A stretch of DNA of 64,000 nt from Tillus elongatus (lineage: Eukaryota; Arthropoda; Insecta; Coleoptera; Cleridae). The DNA is taken from positions 80,361,682 to 80,425,681 of the forward strand of contig OZ023267.1 in NCBI GenBank assembly GCA_964006375.1, given 5' to 3'. The notes below the pieces were generated by a model. It did not search any database and had not been told where the DNA came from. It saw nothing but the letters and a program-made list of their open reading frames with translations. Both the position numbers and the translations under genes were made by a program. How positions within the stretch are numbered: the stretch's first letter is position 1; every line of letters starts with the position of its first letter. Shown piece after piece: positions 31,267 to 42,504 of the stretch.

Positions 31267-32357
31267 CACACCGATAACTCAAAAAATAATGGGACGATTT
31301 TGATTAAATTTGGTGAATAAATTCCTTTTACAAATGGCTTGGATAAGTTCGTTATCCAGGAAAATCTGCCCAGGTTTTCCCGGAAAATTTGTGTTTTCTT
31401 TCGAAAAAAAGTATATCTCCGGAATTAACAAAGTAAGGGTAACCAAATTTGGTACGCGGGTTTATATCCTTATAGGTAATTTGCATACTAAAATTTAGCT
31501 ATGTAGCTCAACAAACAAAAAAGTTATAGGCATTTAAAAAAAAAGAAGAGGTTTTCCTCAAAACGTCAAAGTTGGGATGTAAAACGTCAAAATCAGCAAC
31601 ATTTATGCAAATAACTTGAGTCTAATACGGGCTATGGAAAACCAATGTCTCAAGAAGTATGTTTTACAAACCCTGAAGTCTTAGTTTCAACCGTCATTGT
31701 CCTTCATTTTACTAAAATGTTTCCAGAAAATTCATTTCAAATAGACGCTTTCTCTGATGCTTGGCAGTAGTCTTAGCTATGGAGTTTATCGTTTAATGGT
31801 ATATAATTTTTGTCGAATTTTCGTAAAAAATCAATAAAGCTCAATATATCCGTTATTATACAAGATATGAAAAAAAATTGTATATATTAATTATAGGGTG
31901 TCTTGAGCTGCATCTTAAAAAATATTGCTACAATCACAGGGTGGTCCATAAGTCGTTTTTTTTTAATCAAACACGCCTTATGTTATTGCATTTTTGCATT
32001 TTCTATCGAAATATATTGCATGTTTGAAAGAAAAGAAATTCTGGATGCAGCAAGTGCGTTATGGTAGCGAATTTTGATCAAATGCTTCATATTTGAATAG
32101 CCCAATTTGCTATTAACCTATAAGGTTGACCAAGAAACGAGTTTTTCCGGGAACACTTTAAGTTTACTTTTGGAAATTTTTGTACATTTTCACAATAAAA
32201 TTATTTTTATGAAACATGGCACATTGTTTTTACTATATAAGTTATACTGGTAACCAAAATTGATTCCTGCTTTCTTAAAAAGAAAACACATATTTGCAAT
32301 AAAAACATTTTTATGAAAATTCACTACCATAACGCACTTGCTGCGTCCAGAGTTTTT
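31036..32357 (+). repeat. AT-bearing repeat family, copy C (full length)
   Basis: Same order as copy B: hairpin TTAGTGAATTTTC ... TCACTAATGAGG, (AT)n, ACCGATAACTC, body, and a terminal 300-base segment bounded by inverted repeats (32043-32078 and 32313-32348), ending GCACTTGCTGCGTCCAGAG. It lies inside the 3' end of the inverted LOA-like LINE, whose sequence resumes at 32370. Confidence 0.88.
31172..31262. repeat. (AT)n microsatellite in copy C
   Basis: Internal AT tract, same position in the repeat as in copies A, B and D. Confidence 0.97.
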
Positions 32358-32369
32358 TTATACTACACC

Positions 32370-33925
32370 AATTCCAAAATCGCTGTACCTTGAACTTGTC
32401 TGCACAGCAATTGGTACGGTGAAGTTTTATATTGCTGGATGAGGGCCACATCCGTTCGCTTTAGAGGCATCAGTAATCCGGGTGTGGCTGCCCTACTGTA
32501 TTGGAGGTTGACCTGAAGGAACCTAAGTACCATCAACACTTGGTTGCTTCCCCAGTGGGAGAAAGTTGATGCTTACCAGGCCCCAGAATGCCTTCAAGGA
32601 GGTTCCTTCAAGGGCTCTGTAAGATGCCTGGTCGATCGAGAAGGCGAGAGTATGTCCTTTCTCCTCTGCCTTCCTGCTAAGAACCGACCATTGTTATGTC
32701 CCCAGTTCATGGTTCTGGATCTTCAGTCTTCTGATCACCCTCTCTTGGGGGACGGTGTCAGGGATCCGTACGAGGACCTTGTGTCTCTTTGGGAGTTCCT
32801 TGGGCTCGACGGCTGTCAAGTCCACCCCCCTCCCAAATCTGACCGGGGCCCCCGATCGTTTTCCGCAGCCAGTCTCGCGACTGCGGGCCGGCACAGGTTA
32901 TCCAGAGGATGCCCCCCGCCAGGCGCGCCCGTTGGAGCTGAGGCGGGCTCTCCCCTTCCTGAAGAGAGTCCACTGCCTTCCCCTGGTCTAGCGTGACCTC
33001 AGGATGGCATCTGTCAATCACCGACATACCGAGGTCCTCCGCAGCCTCCCTATACGAGTCAGTCTGCGCCGGTGTTCCGGCTCTAGCCCTTTTGGGACGT
33101 CTGTCTGTAGTAGACGTACTAGAGTACTAGCGCGGCCTCTTCTGACCCGCACTCCCCTCTTGCGCCTTTACAGGTTTCTCGACCGTGCACGCCCAATCGC
33201 TATTTCCTGCGCCCTCCAGAGCTTCTTTTTTTCGCCCCAGAAAGACGCTTGGGCTGCAGGGACAGTCCCTCTACCCCTGCAGTAAGGTCCTCACTGGTGG
33301 AGGGCCCCCCAGAGTCTGTGGACATCACCGCCCTCCGGTGGGACCCAGCCTCCAGCGTGGGTATCGGCGACAGGTCCGTGGCCGAAGCTACCCCCTGATC
33401 CCTCGTATCTACGTCGGTCGTGAGATCTCTAGAGTGCGCGGACGCTGCCGTCCCTTGGCTAGTCTCCGTTTCCGGAATAGACTCAAGGCACGAGTCTGTA
33501 GCCGGAGCCACTCCTCGAGCCGCATTGTTTTTTTTTTGTTCATGTTGTGCCCACGAGAATGGGGAAAATACTGTCCACACCATCAGAATCCCGTGTGGTG
33601 CAAGGCGGCTTACTCTGGAGGGTTGCCCGGTACTCCAGAGGTTCCATATTCAAGACACCCTGATACCATCCATCCCTAGGACCGGGTTACTTTACACTGT
33701 GGATTGGGGGAGTTTTCTTGACCTCCATGTCTAGATCCATCATGTTTAGTTATAAGCAGGGTCACCTCGTTCAGGATGCGGCTCTTCACCACGCATGGCG
33801 CTCTAGGAGAAAGCTTCATCGAAAGCTCATATTGTTGTTTCCAGCTCCTCAGCTTGCCCCCTGGACTCCTTTGGCCCCCGACTCTTCGACCCCCTCTATG
33901 AGGTTTGGTGTGGCCCCAAAGTTAT
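32370..33925 (-). pseudogene. Internally deleted LOA/R1-like LINE, inverted copy
   Basis: The minus strand matches the plus-strand block 13438-14980 (5' leader, ORF1 with QPKRLSGAKKRSSGGRRK, then VIDRCHPEVTLDQG and the endonuclease start VALIQ). At about 32435 it jumps directly to the last codons of ORF2, reading LHRTNCCADKFK against LHPTNRCADYFK near 30150. Endonuclease, reverse transcriptase and RNase H are deleted. It could only have moved using enzymes supplied by full-length relatives, if the deletion preceded insertion. Frames are also broken. Confidence 0.75.
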
Positions 33926-35667
33926 GATGTAAGGTCCAACAGGCATGGCGTGGTTACAAAGGTATGATATGACTTCTAAGAGGCATGGCCTGTAAGAGAG
34001 CACAATAAGTCACCTTATCAGGGATAACATTGATGCTCCAGTGGTAAGACCATGAAAGCTAATCGACAAATATACATTCCACAGGGGCGTTGTTAATAGC
34101 TGAACATAATTACATTTAATACCAACTATAATGACACAATACACCAGAGCGCCACATATTGTTTTAATTTTAAAACTTTACAAAGCAGACCACAATGAAA
34201 AATAGCAAAGCAAATGAAACTTTTATGAAATATATCTACCCACGAGGAAGACGACCGTTTTTTAAAGATGCATGGTGTTGCTAAAGATGTTAAACACAGT
34301 ACACTGGATACTGATTGTGAAGACAGTCATTTTTGAATTATATATGAACAAACTATTATTTTGATTAAATTTACCTTTTTGGGATCCCTTTTCTAACTAT
34401 TTAAATTCTCTTTTGAGCTTATAATTTACTGAACAATGCTGATTATTATACATATTAAACTATATTCGTTTTTTTTAAATTCCCACTCAATTCGTTGTTT
34501 GAAATTCCCACTCAATTCGTTATGTTTGAAACGGTTGTCATAACGACCTCGCTTTTGGATTTTAGGTTTACATAGATATACATTTGTTTTAATGGACGAA
34601 TTTATTTAATTCATATTACCCAAGGTTGTCCGTAGCTCGATCTAGCGGCTCTTCTACTCACTGCTTGGTTTCGCTTTGGATTTTTCCTTACTCTTAAGTT
34701 ATTTAGTTCTTTCAAGGACTAATTTTACCTCTATTGCTTCTGGTTTGATCTGTTTGAGGTTATCTGTCACTTGTTTTCTGCACTAAACTGAAATGTATTA
34801 AGTTTTTATGATTTACTACCTTGGTTTGGTGTGGCGTCGGTTTGGATGGATGTAATGTTGATATTTTCACTGGTTCTGTGGACTTCTAGTGCATTCACTA
34901 TGCACCTGACCTCAGGTACTGTCTCAGTTATCACTTTTTAATTTAAATTTCGGGGTACATGGTCTAAAATTCACTTTTTGTCGTTGTTCCTAACAGCCTA
35001 GCTTTTAAAAACCTTTTACTTCTCTCGATGTTCACATTCGTTTTTTAAATTAAGGCGGGATATTCCCAGTTGTTTTATTATCACCAATCAAATTTGACAA
35101 TTTGCGTTTTCAAATATTTTTTACCACTTGATTTAGATAAGTCCCAATCACATGGCAGATTCGCAAATGATTTAAAAACAATCATTTCCTTCGAAATATT
35201 AATTATTAAATGTTAAATGGGACTACCTTAGTCAAAAGTATGTTCCTTTGAGCGGTAATTTTAAATATAATTAATTACAATACTCTAACCCTTTTGTACC
35301 AATCTCAAACAAATTCATTAAAGTCTGCGTGGAAATACATAAACTTTTCATAAATTATTCATGCTTCAACATTTTTTTACATTAACAAACCCAAGCATAT
35401 AATCATACTTATTCTATTTATAACAAATTGATTACTAAAATTAATGAACACTTTTCTGAACATTATTAATACTACACTGGTCTTTTTTAAAACGTGTGGC
35501 ATTCACACTTTAGAGTTTTTAAATTGATGCTGTTCTGAACCCATTATCACTTGAAGTTTTGATATTGTTTGTCACAACTTATGTCAATTATATGTTCACG
35601 ATCCGGTTACATGCTTTTCATCTTAAAAATTGCCCTATGGCTGATCTCAATTGTTTTGACTTAATAA
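33926..35667. other. Long non-coding interval
   Basis: A+T-rich, with no frame or family recognised over 1.7 kb. A 19-base segment (AATTCCCACTCAATTCGTT) is repeated at 34478 and 34503. Confidence 0.5.
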
Positions 35668-35690
35668 ATATATATATATATATATATATA
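35668..35690. repeat. Short (AT)n tract
   Basis: About eleven AT units. Confidence 0.9.
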
Positions 35691-35919
35691 GTTGACCATT
35701 GCTTTGACCTCAAGCTATAGGTATTTATCGTTTGTCTATGTTTTGCTTAAAAGCTTTTGAATTAATGTTTACTTCTCATTTTAGGTTATACGAGAAAATT
35801 TACTGTGTCACTCCCTGACTTAGAATATGGCTGTGCAGAACATGGATTGTCCATTTTCAGATATTTGCTTTCTTTTCATTTTTATATACCATATGCATTT
35901 AATAATAATAATAATTATT

Positions 35920-36234
<315 letters not shown>

Positions 36235-36238
36235 TTTA

Positions 36239-37805
36239 TTCACAGTTTTAAAGCCCAATCTTTCCCCTTTCCAAAAATTCCATAGTTGTTACAGTTATTA
36301 TACAGAGTGGTCGTTTTACAAGCCTTTAAAATATATATAGCGTTTTATCTTAAACCTATGAAAAAAGGAATGCTTCACAAGGTCAACTATTGAAATTTAA
36401 AGACAGCAACAATTGCAAACGTCAAATTAGTTTAATGACAAACAATAACATTTTACGTGATTGATACTTACGATAATATACATCACAAACTCGATGAAAC
36501 AAATTGTGGCATACTTGAGAAATAAACAAAAGCATAAACATTACTTATAAAAGATGTTCAGTGATGTCCAACAACTTGAATACATTTATTTATATGTTTT
36601 ACAAAGTTGTCATAGCTTGAACTTAATTGTTCGGGGGTGATGTTCTTAAAGACAGGTCTAATTTTTTTTTTAAGTTGCTCTAAGTTTTGGGGGATCGGAC
36701 TGTAACACCTGTCTTTCACATACGCTCATATGAAAAAGTCTGGAACTGTGCGTGCAGGGGATCGAGGTGGCTAAGCTATAGGACCTTCTCTCCCTATCCA
36801 ACGATTTCCAAAGGTGGCATACAGTGAGTCTCTTGTTACTGCAGCATAATGAGGTGCAGCACCATCCTGCTGAAAATAGACTGTCCCCAACAAATTATCC
36901 TGTTAGAGTTGAGGGTAAAAGAAATTTTCTAACATGTCTAGATATGATGAAGCATTTACAATAGGCTGGTTGAAAAAAAAAGCGACCGTATAACTTTTGT
37001 TTTTATACCATACACCAAACTGTAACTTTCGTAGAGGATCTAACGTACTGAACAAAATTTTTCTGGGATTTTCGGATGCCAAAATCCTACTATTATGGTT
37101 ATTTACCTTACCATTTAAGTTAAATGATGCTTTGTTGGACATAATTAGATCGAGAAAATGCATATCTCTTCTAAGTAAATTACGAATTGTTATTCAAAAC
37201 TGTAATCGTTTAGGAAAATAAGTTTCCTTTAATTCTTGACGAGTCTGAATTTTATAAGCATTCCAGTTTAGTACTTTTTTTCATAACAGTATGAACAGTA
37301 GTTTTTGGAATACCTGTTGCAGATGAAATTTTTCTTGTTGATAACGTAGGATCGTTTTCTGTTTTTTCTAAAATTTTAATTGCCCTATTAAGTCTGTTTT
37401 CACCATTTGAAGTTCTTTTTTTACACTCTATACAACCTGAATTCCAAAAGTTTGAATACCATGCTTTAATTGAATTTTTCGTTTAAGGTTCCTTGTTAAA
37501 CATTATTCTAAGATTCAAACATCTTCTTTGAGTTGTTGTATAAGATTTAGTTTCAGCATAAAAGATTACACACTTAGCTTTTTCACATATCTGTGATATC
37601 ATTAAACTAATTTGACATTTGCAAGTGTTGCTGTCTTTAAATTCCTTAAATTCCAAAGTCGACTTTGTGAAACATTCCTTTGTTTGTAGATTCATATAAA
37701 ACGCAATATTTATTTTAAAGGCTTGTAAAACCATCACTCTGCATAATATCTGTAAGAAGTATGCCATTTTTGGAAAGAAGAAAGATTGGGCTTTTAAACT
37801 GTGAA
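36239..37805 (-). mobile_element. Tc1/mariner-type transposon with about 200-bp inverted repeats
   Basis: The left arm 36239-36438 and the complement of the right arm 37599-37805 align along their length: TTCACAGTTTTAAAGCCC / TTCACAGTTTAAAAGCCC at the outer end, then TACAAGCCTTTAAAAT, and AATTTAAAGACAGCAAC near the inner edge. Total 1.57 kb. It carries a broken transposase and interrupts a jockey-like reverse transcriptase. Flanking target duplication not resolved. Confidence 0.8.
36558..37602 (-). pseudogene. Broken transposase (DDE, insect Tc1/mariner type)
   Basis: Starts at an ATG ending at 37602, on the inner edge of the right inverted repeat, and ends at a TGA near 36558: about 346 codons, normal for the family. 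Read across frames it gives KCVIFYAETKSYTTTQRRC, then STRKISSATGIPKTTVHTVM (helix-turn-helix), MSNKASFNLNGKVNNHNSRI, YLDMLENFF, VYFQQDGAAPHYA and NRWIGREGPIA with PPRSPA. Family members have Ser-Asp-Glu where this has SNK, so the first catalytic Asp is lost; the second (QQDGAAPHY) is kept. Several stops and at least two shifts. It certainly does not encode active enzyme. Confidence 0.78.
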
Positions 37806-38060
37806 CAAATATTTCAGACAGACCACTAATATCATAATGACTCAACTTTGTCAAATATATTTCGTGCGAGACATAATCAAATGGCTTTGTTAAGCCGGCA
37901 AAAACTGCACAGCACTGTTTTCTCTGTTCGAAAGCATAATTTACCATCTCTAAAAGATACGATATAGCATCCATGGTGCTGCATCTCTTGCAAAAACCAC
38001 AAGGGTGTTCATAGAATAGATGGTTATTCTCAAAGTAACTATAAGTACAACATAAGCAGC
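37806..38060 (-). pseudogene. Jockey-like reverse transcriptase fragment
   Basis: Frame reads YFENNHLFYEHPCGFCKRCS, MDAISYLLEMV, AVFAGLTKPFDYVSHEIYLT, matching the fingers-to-motif-A region of jockey-type LINEs (usually Asp-Leu-Ser-Lys-Ala-Phe-Asp). Here Gly replaces the first catalytic Asp. It ends at SGLSEI where the transposon begins. The remainder of the reverse transcriptase is not found on the other side, so more than one rearrangement happened. Confidence 0.65.
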
Positions 38061-38339
38061 TGCAGTAGAATAAACAAACTATAGAACCAAAGGGAAATAA
38101 AAATAAATAGCATTCGAGTAGAGTAATATGGGTCAAATTATTTAACATGATACTGTTACAGAATATGACCTTTTCTAGGTCTAATCTAGTGATATAATAC
38201 ATTTGTTGTAGTAAGTTGTTGGTAATAATGGCAATATACTTATTCGAAAATGTAGATATTCACTATGTACAATATTTATATCTGTATCTTTTGTATCCTG
38301 AAAGATGGCGACCACAGAGGACTTATTTTAGTCAACTAA

Positions 38340-39052
38340 GCAAACATTTGAATGGGCACTTTAAAATGCAAGATACCTTGTGACAAATAAAGCTACAAAT
38401 AAAATTAATGTTCTAGTATAAAAAACATCAGCCCAGTAACATCTCAAAAAATTGCATCAGAATTTCACATTCATAGCGGTACAAAAATTGCATCCACAAA
38501 ATAATGAAAGGAAACTGTTATTCTATGACTAGTTTCGTGAGAAACAAAGACAAAGCATTGACTTCACTAGTGAAATATGGATGGACGAAACTGTAATCAC
38601 TAATAAATGTATTTTTAATAGAAGAAATAAACATTATCTTTCTGTGAAGAATCCCCATTCAATAGAAGAAGTCAGGCTACAAATCCTTTGCAGTAAATGT
38701 ATATTGTGATCTTTTAGATAATAAATCACTAACAGATGTATTTTTAATAGAAGAAATAAATATTATTATTATGTGGAGAAACCTCATTTAATAGAAGTCA
38801 CGCCAGAAATTCGTTGCAGTAAATGTATGGTGTGGTCTTTTAGGTGATAAATTACTAGATCCATATTTTATTCCAGAATGTTTGACTTTCCAGATTTATC
38901 ATTATTTTCTTAATAATTACTTCAAAAGAGATGTTAGACAGTCTTCCATTATCAACACTAAGTAACCTAAACTGGTTCTAACAAGATGGAACACCTCCTC
39001 ATAATATCAGAACTGTCACTGAGTATTTAAGTTAACAACTCTTCAATTCGTA
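38340..39052 (+). pseudogene. Second Tc1/mariner-type transposase remnant, N-terminal and middle part
   Basis: Read across frames: SPVTSQKIASEFHIHSGTK (helix-turn-helix region), FTSEIWMDETVI with FNRRNKHYLSVKNPH (first catalytic Asp present, WMDE), VWCGLLGDKLLDPYFIPECL, LDSLPLSTLSNLNWF and QDGTPPHNIRTVTEYL (second catalytic Asp). A stop replaces the residue before QDG. A 129-base segment around the first motif is tandemly duplicated. The 3' LINE fragment from 39053 separates it from its own C-terminus at 39546. Confidence 0.65.
38595..38852 (+). repeat. 129-bp tandem duplication in a transposase remnant
   Basis: AATCACTAATAAATGTATTT at 38595 recurs as AATCACTAACAGATGTATTT at 38724, and both units end near GTAAATGTATRTTGTGRTC. 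They differ by a few substitutions and a small indel, so the event is old. Confidence 0.8.
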
Positions 39053-39543
39053 GTGTGGGATCAATGGTCTTATGCATATCCAAGACAAAGAGAAGATGTG
39101 TCTATTAAATCCCACAGATTGACCAGAGTCCAAATGGTAATCCACTACCACTGCATTAAGTCCTACGCTACTGTCTCCAAAGAAATAAGAGAGCTGCCAA
39201 GAAGGAAATTTATAGCAACACTGAAGAACTATTTGCTCGATAATGTGTTTTACTCTGTGATAAAGACATTTTGAGCTCTGCTTTTATTAAATAGTTTTTA
39301 TTTTATCGTACGCTCTTATTTATGTATGTTTTTCTGTCTATATTGGTGTCTTCTATGTGCTATGTTTTGGTTGCTTAGCTTTGCTTATTGTAACATACAT
39401 ATATTTTACTGTTTGATTAGCGGAATAACAGTTTTTAAATAGTGTAAGGGTATCAACCATTTATTATTGGTATACCTATCTTAATTTAGAACTGACATGT
39501 CATGTAATTTTGATAACAATAAAACATTATTATTATTATTATT
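39053..39543 (+). pseudogene. Jockey-type LINE 3' end with (ATT)n tail
   Basis: Frame gives YPRQREDVSIKSHRLTRVQ, YHCIKSYATVSKEIRELPRR and KNYLLDNVFYSVIKTF then a stop, the usual C-terminus of jockey-like polymerases in insects. About 250 bases of 3' UTR follow, ending CAATAAAACATTATTATT, a tandem ATT tail as in I/jockey-type insertions. Severely 5' truncated. It sits inside the transposase remnant. Confidence 0.75.
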
Positions 39544-39545
39544 GG

Positions 39546-39885
39546 ACATAATTGTATGTGTACTTAAATCCTCTGGATTATTCAATCAGGAAATTTGCAA
39601 AAAACGAAATGTTTAATAAATCAAGCCAAAATGTAGATTATGTACGAGAAAAAATCAAACAAGCATTCTACAGCATTGGATCGGAGACATTACGAAACAC
39701 AGTGAACAGTGTGGATTGTAAAACATCACTTTGTTTAAGCATGAGGGTGGGCACTTTCAACAATTTATCTAGTTCGATATGTGGTTGTTATAATTTTCTA
39801 TTCAACGAATGTCATACTATAAGGTACTGCTACTTGGTGGTGACAACTGATCACTGTCAACAAAAAGATTTTAAAAATTAATTTC
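39546..39885 (+). pseudogene. Second Tc1/mariner-type transposase remnant, C-terminus
   Basis: Frame reads YLNPLDYSIRKFAKNEMF, then QNVDYVREKIKQAFYSIGSE and TLRNTVNSVDCKTSLCLSM. Relatives have Pro-Asp-Leu-Asn-Pro-Leu-Asp-Tyr, containing the third acidic residue, and a helical C-terminus ending in a Cys-containing segment. Together with 38340-39052 this is one gene split by the LINE tail; only a few residues are missing at the join. Confidence 0.7.
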
Positions 39886-40240
39886 ATTATTATTCACATT
39901 TTGAATTTGTAGGCTCAGGCAGATAACAGGCTATTTAAGATAATATAAGGAATATTGCCAACCTGTCTCTTCAATTTCATGTCCATTGTATGTATGTAAC
40001 ACATTACCTGGCAATGTCAAACAGATATTATCTACTGGATTATTCTAAAATGTTAGATTCATTTCATTATAACATGGTAATTTGATTCAAGACAATAAAA
40101 TCTTGAATTGATAGTTGAAGATATCTAAATTCTTATGACATGCCATGGCAACCTGATTTGTGTCTATGAAATTTTGTATCGGGGCTTAAAGCTAATTAAC
40201 TGTCAGATTAGTCATAGGTCATACATAGTTTATCATTTTC
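39886..40240. other. Unassigned interval
   Basis: A+T-rich, no gene seen. Confidence 0.5.
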
Positions 40241-41675
40241 AAAATTAAAAAGGTATGAAAGATACTCTCTTCTCTTAATACCAGGAAAGCCTCTGGCCTT
40301 GACGAGATCCCAGCAAATGTTCTCAAAAAATGCGCAGCATAGCTTGCTCCTGTCCTGACTTGTCTGTTTCAGATATCTTATAATAAAGGCATATTCCCTA
40401 GTAACTGGAAAACTGCTCGAGTACAACCCATCCCCAAGAAAGGATCCAAAGTGCTTCCTAGCAACTACAGGCCTATTTCTCTCCTTTCAGTCGTCTCTAA
40501 AGTGATGGAAAAGTATATAAACACCGAATTACTAAAATTTCTTGAAAAACACAGTCTAATCCACGACAGGCAGTATGGATTCCGTCAGCGCAGATCGACT
40601 GCCGACCTCCTTTCCTTTGTCACCCATTCTTGGAACAAGTCTATGGAACAACACGGTGAATCCCAGATTGTTGCTCTAGACATATCCAAAGCATTCGACC
40701 AGGTCTGGCACGCAGCGCTGCTTAATAAACTTCCAGCCTATGGCCTATCACCAAAACTTTGTACCTGGACAGCAAATTTCCTCTCCAACAGGACCATATC
40801 TGTTGTTGTGGATGGCCATTCCTCTAAACTGTATCCAATTAATGCAGGAGTTCCTCAAGGTTCAGCTTTAGCCCCTACTTTGTTTCTTCTCCACATCAAT
40901 GACCTCCTCTCTAGCACATCCAACCCAGTTCACAGCTACGCGGACGACAGCACCCTCCATTCAAATATACAATATTCTAAGCCTATCTCTTTAGCCCAAT
41001 TAGATGAGGATCACAGACTCATGGAGGGTTCTGTCTCCGTGGATCTCCAAAAAAATATTAGACTGGGGAAGTAGAAATCTTGTACAATTCAACCCCACCA
41101 AAACTAAGTCTTGCTTTCTTTCTCACAAGAGATACACCAGCCCTAGACCCATCACAATGAACAACCAAGTTATTCAAAGTAATGAGTCCTTTTCTCTTGT
41201 TGGCATTTCTGTGGATCGAAATCTTAATTGGCACCAACATGTCACATCAATTGCAGAAGCGGATGCTAAGAAATTAGGTTTCCTCTTCCAGGCTCGCAAA
41301 TACTTTTCACCAGCTAATCTCTATACCTTATATACTTCACAAATAAGGCCAAACCTCGAATACTGCTCCCACATCTGGGGTGCCGCTGCCGCTTCTACAC
41401 TCGCTATCCTAGACTCCATTCAAAAGAGAGCTATACGTCTCATCGGTGACCCTACCCTCACCCAAAGGCTGCCTTCCCTTGCCCACCGACGTGCGGTTGG
41501 TGACCTCTCTCTCTTTTATAGATATCTGCACGGGCACTGCTCAGAGGAGCTTTCTTCCATAGTTCCTCCACCTGCTGCCCCCAACAGATCTACCAGGGGA
41601 ACAGAGTGAATGCACCCTTTTACTGTCCAAGTCACCAGATATAGAACATCTTATTATGCCCGCTCTTTTGTCACG
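40241..41675 (+). pseudogene. Jockey/CR1-like reverse transcriptase, best preserved copy
   Basis: Same family as 22795-24430. From 40451 an open frame reads NYRPISLLSVVSKVMEKYI, YGFRQRRSTADLLSFVTHSW, VALDISKAFDQVWHAALLNK (motif A), AGVPQGSALAPTLFLLHIND (motif B) and HSYADDSTLHSN (motif C). At 41048 a run of seven A, against six in the related copies, shifts the frame; the protein then continues as NPTKTKSCFLSHKRYTSPRP, VGISVDRNLNWHQHV, SQIRPNLEYCSHIWGAAAAS and IQKRAIRLIGDPTLT. An in-frame stop near 40349 breaks the N-terminal part. The 3' end is lost near 41675, after CTCTTTTGTCACGAGGACT; no poly(A) follows. ORF1 and endonuclease are absent. Confidence 0.9.
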
Positions 41676-42440
41676 AGGACTGTTGAATTCATAATTTTTT
41701 ACTCCAATAGTATGAAAATCCAATATGACGCCCATAAGAAAAACAAAAGTTGGCAATGGAAACTCAAAATCTAGCAGGTCTAGATAAATTCTAAGCTGAC
41801 AGCTCGTAGCCAGTTATAGAAACCCACCAATTGTAGCAATAGTTGATTTGATAATAAAAAAGATCTAAAAAAAAAATAACATGATGCACCTTTTCAGTTT
41901 TTTCACAATGTTTCAGCACTAGGTATACTTATAGTTTTCTGTGGTATGAATTGTGCAAAACAGCTGACAAATAAGTGTAAACCTGCGGTAGTAAATAATG
42001 CAATTTTGATTAAATATAAGCCCAAACATCAATAGTCCAAAAGTCTTGTCATCTGATATTTCAAATTTCTAAAATCGCCTTTTTCTGTATCATTGCAGTT
42101 TACAAAAACATGAACTTCCCGAAACTTCATTTTTGTCAAATACATTTGAAATTATATATCTTGACTTGCAATGATCGAATCTAGAAAAAATTTGCCTTCA
42201 TATTATAATTAACCATCAAATGTAGCAGTTTCTTTTGTAATTTAACTGACTGTGTATCTCTCATGCTTTAATAAATACCAATAGTGAGCCAGTCAATTTA
42301 AAAAAAAAGATATATAAAAGACAGTTTAGCATAGGTCACTAATTTCATTAACTGTGTAAGAATTATTTCAAAAGTTAACTATTCTTGTTATATTGATGAC
42401 TCAATAACACAAATTAGACCATCGAAAAGACAGCAAAAAA
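41676..42440. other. Unassigned interval downstream of the intact gene
   Basis: A+T-rich, no family recognised. Confidence 0.5.
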
Positions 42441-42457
42441 TTGCAACCCATTAATTT

Positions 42458-42463
42458 TTTTAT
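42458..42463 (-). terminator. Polyadenylation signal of the intact gene
   Basis: AATAAA on the minus strand, 42 bases past the stop codon at 42505-42507. Confidence 0.7.
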
Positions 42464-42504
42464 TGAGTAACAAATAGTTTAAATACAAGAAATTACCTCA
42501 TTAT

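Noticed and set aside
37483..38202. A single 239-codon protein on the minus strand
   Set aside because: The frame joins a jockey-like reverse transcriptase fragment to the start of an inserted transposase through its inverted repeat; two genes, not one.
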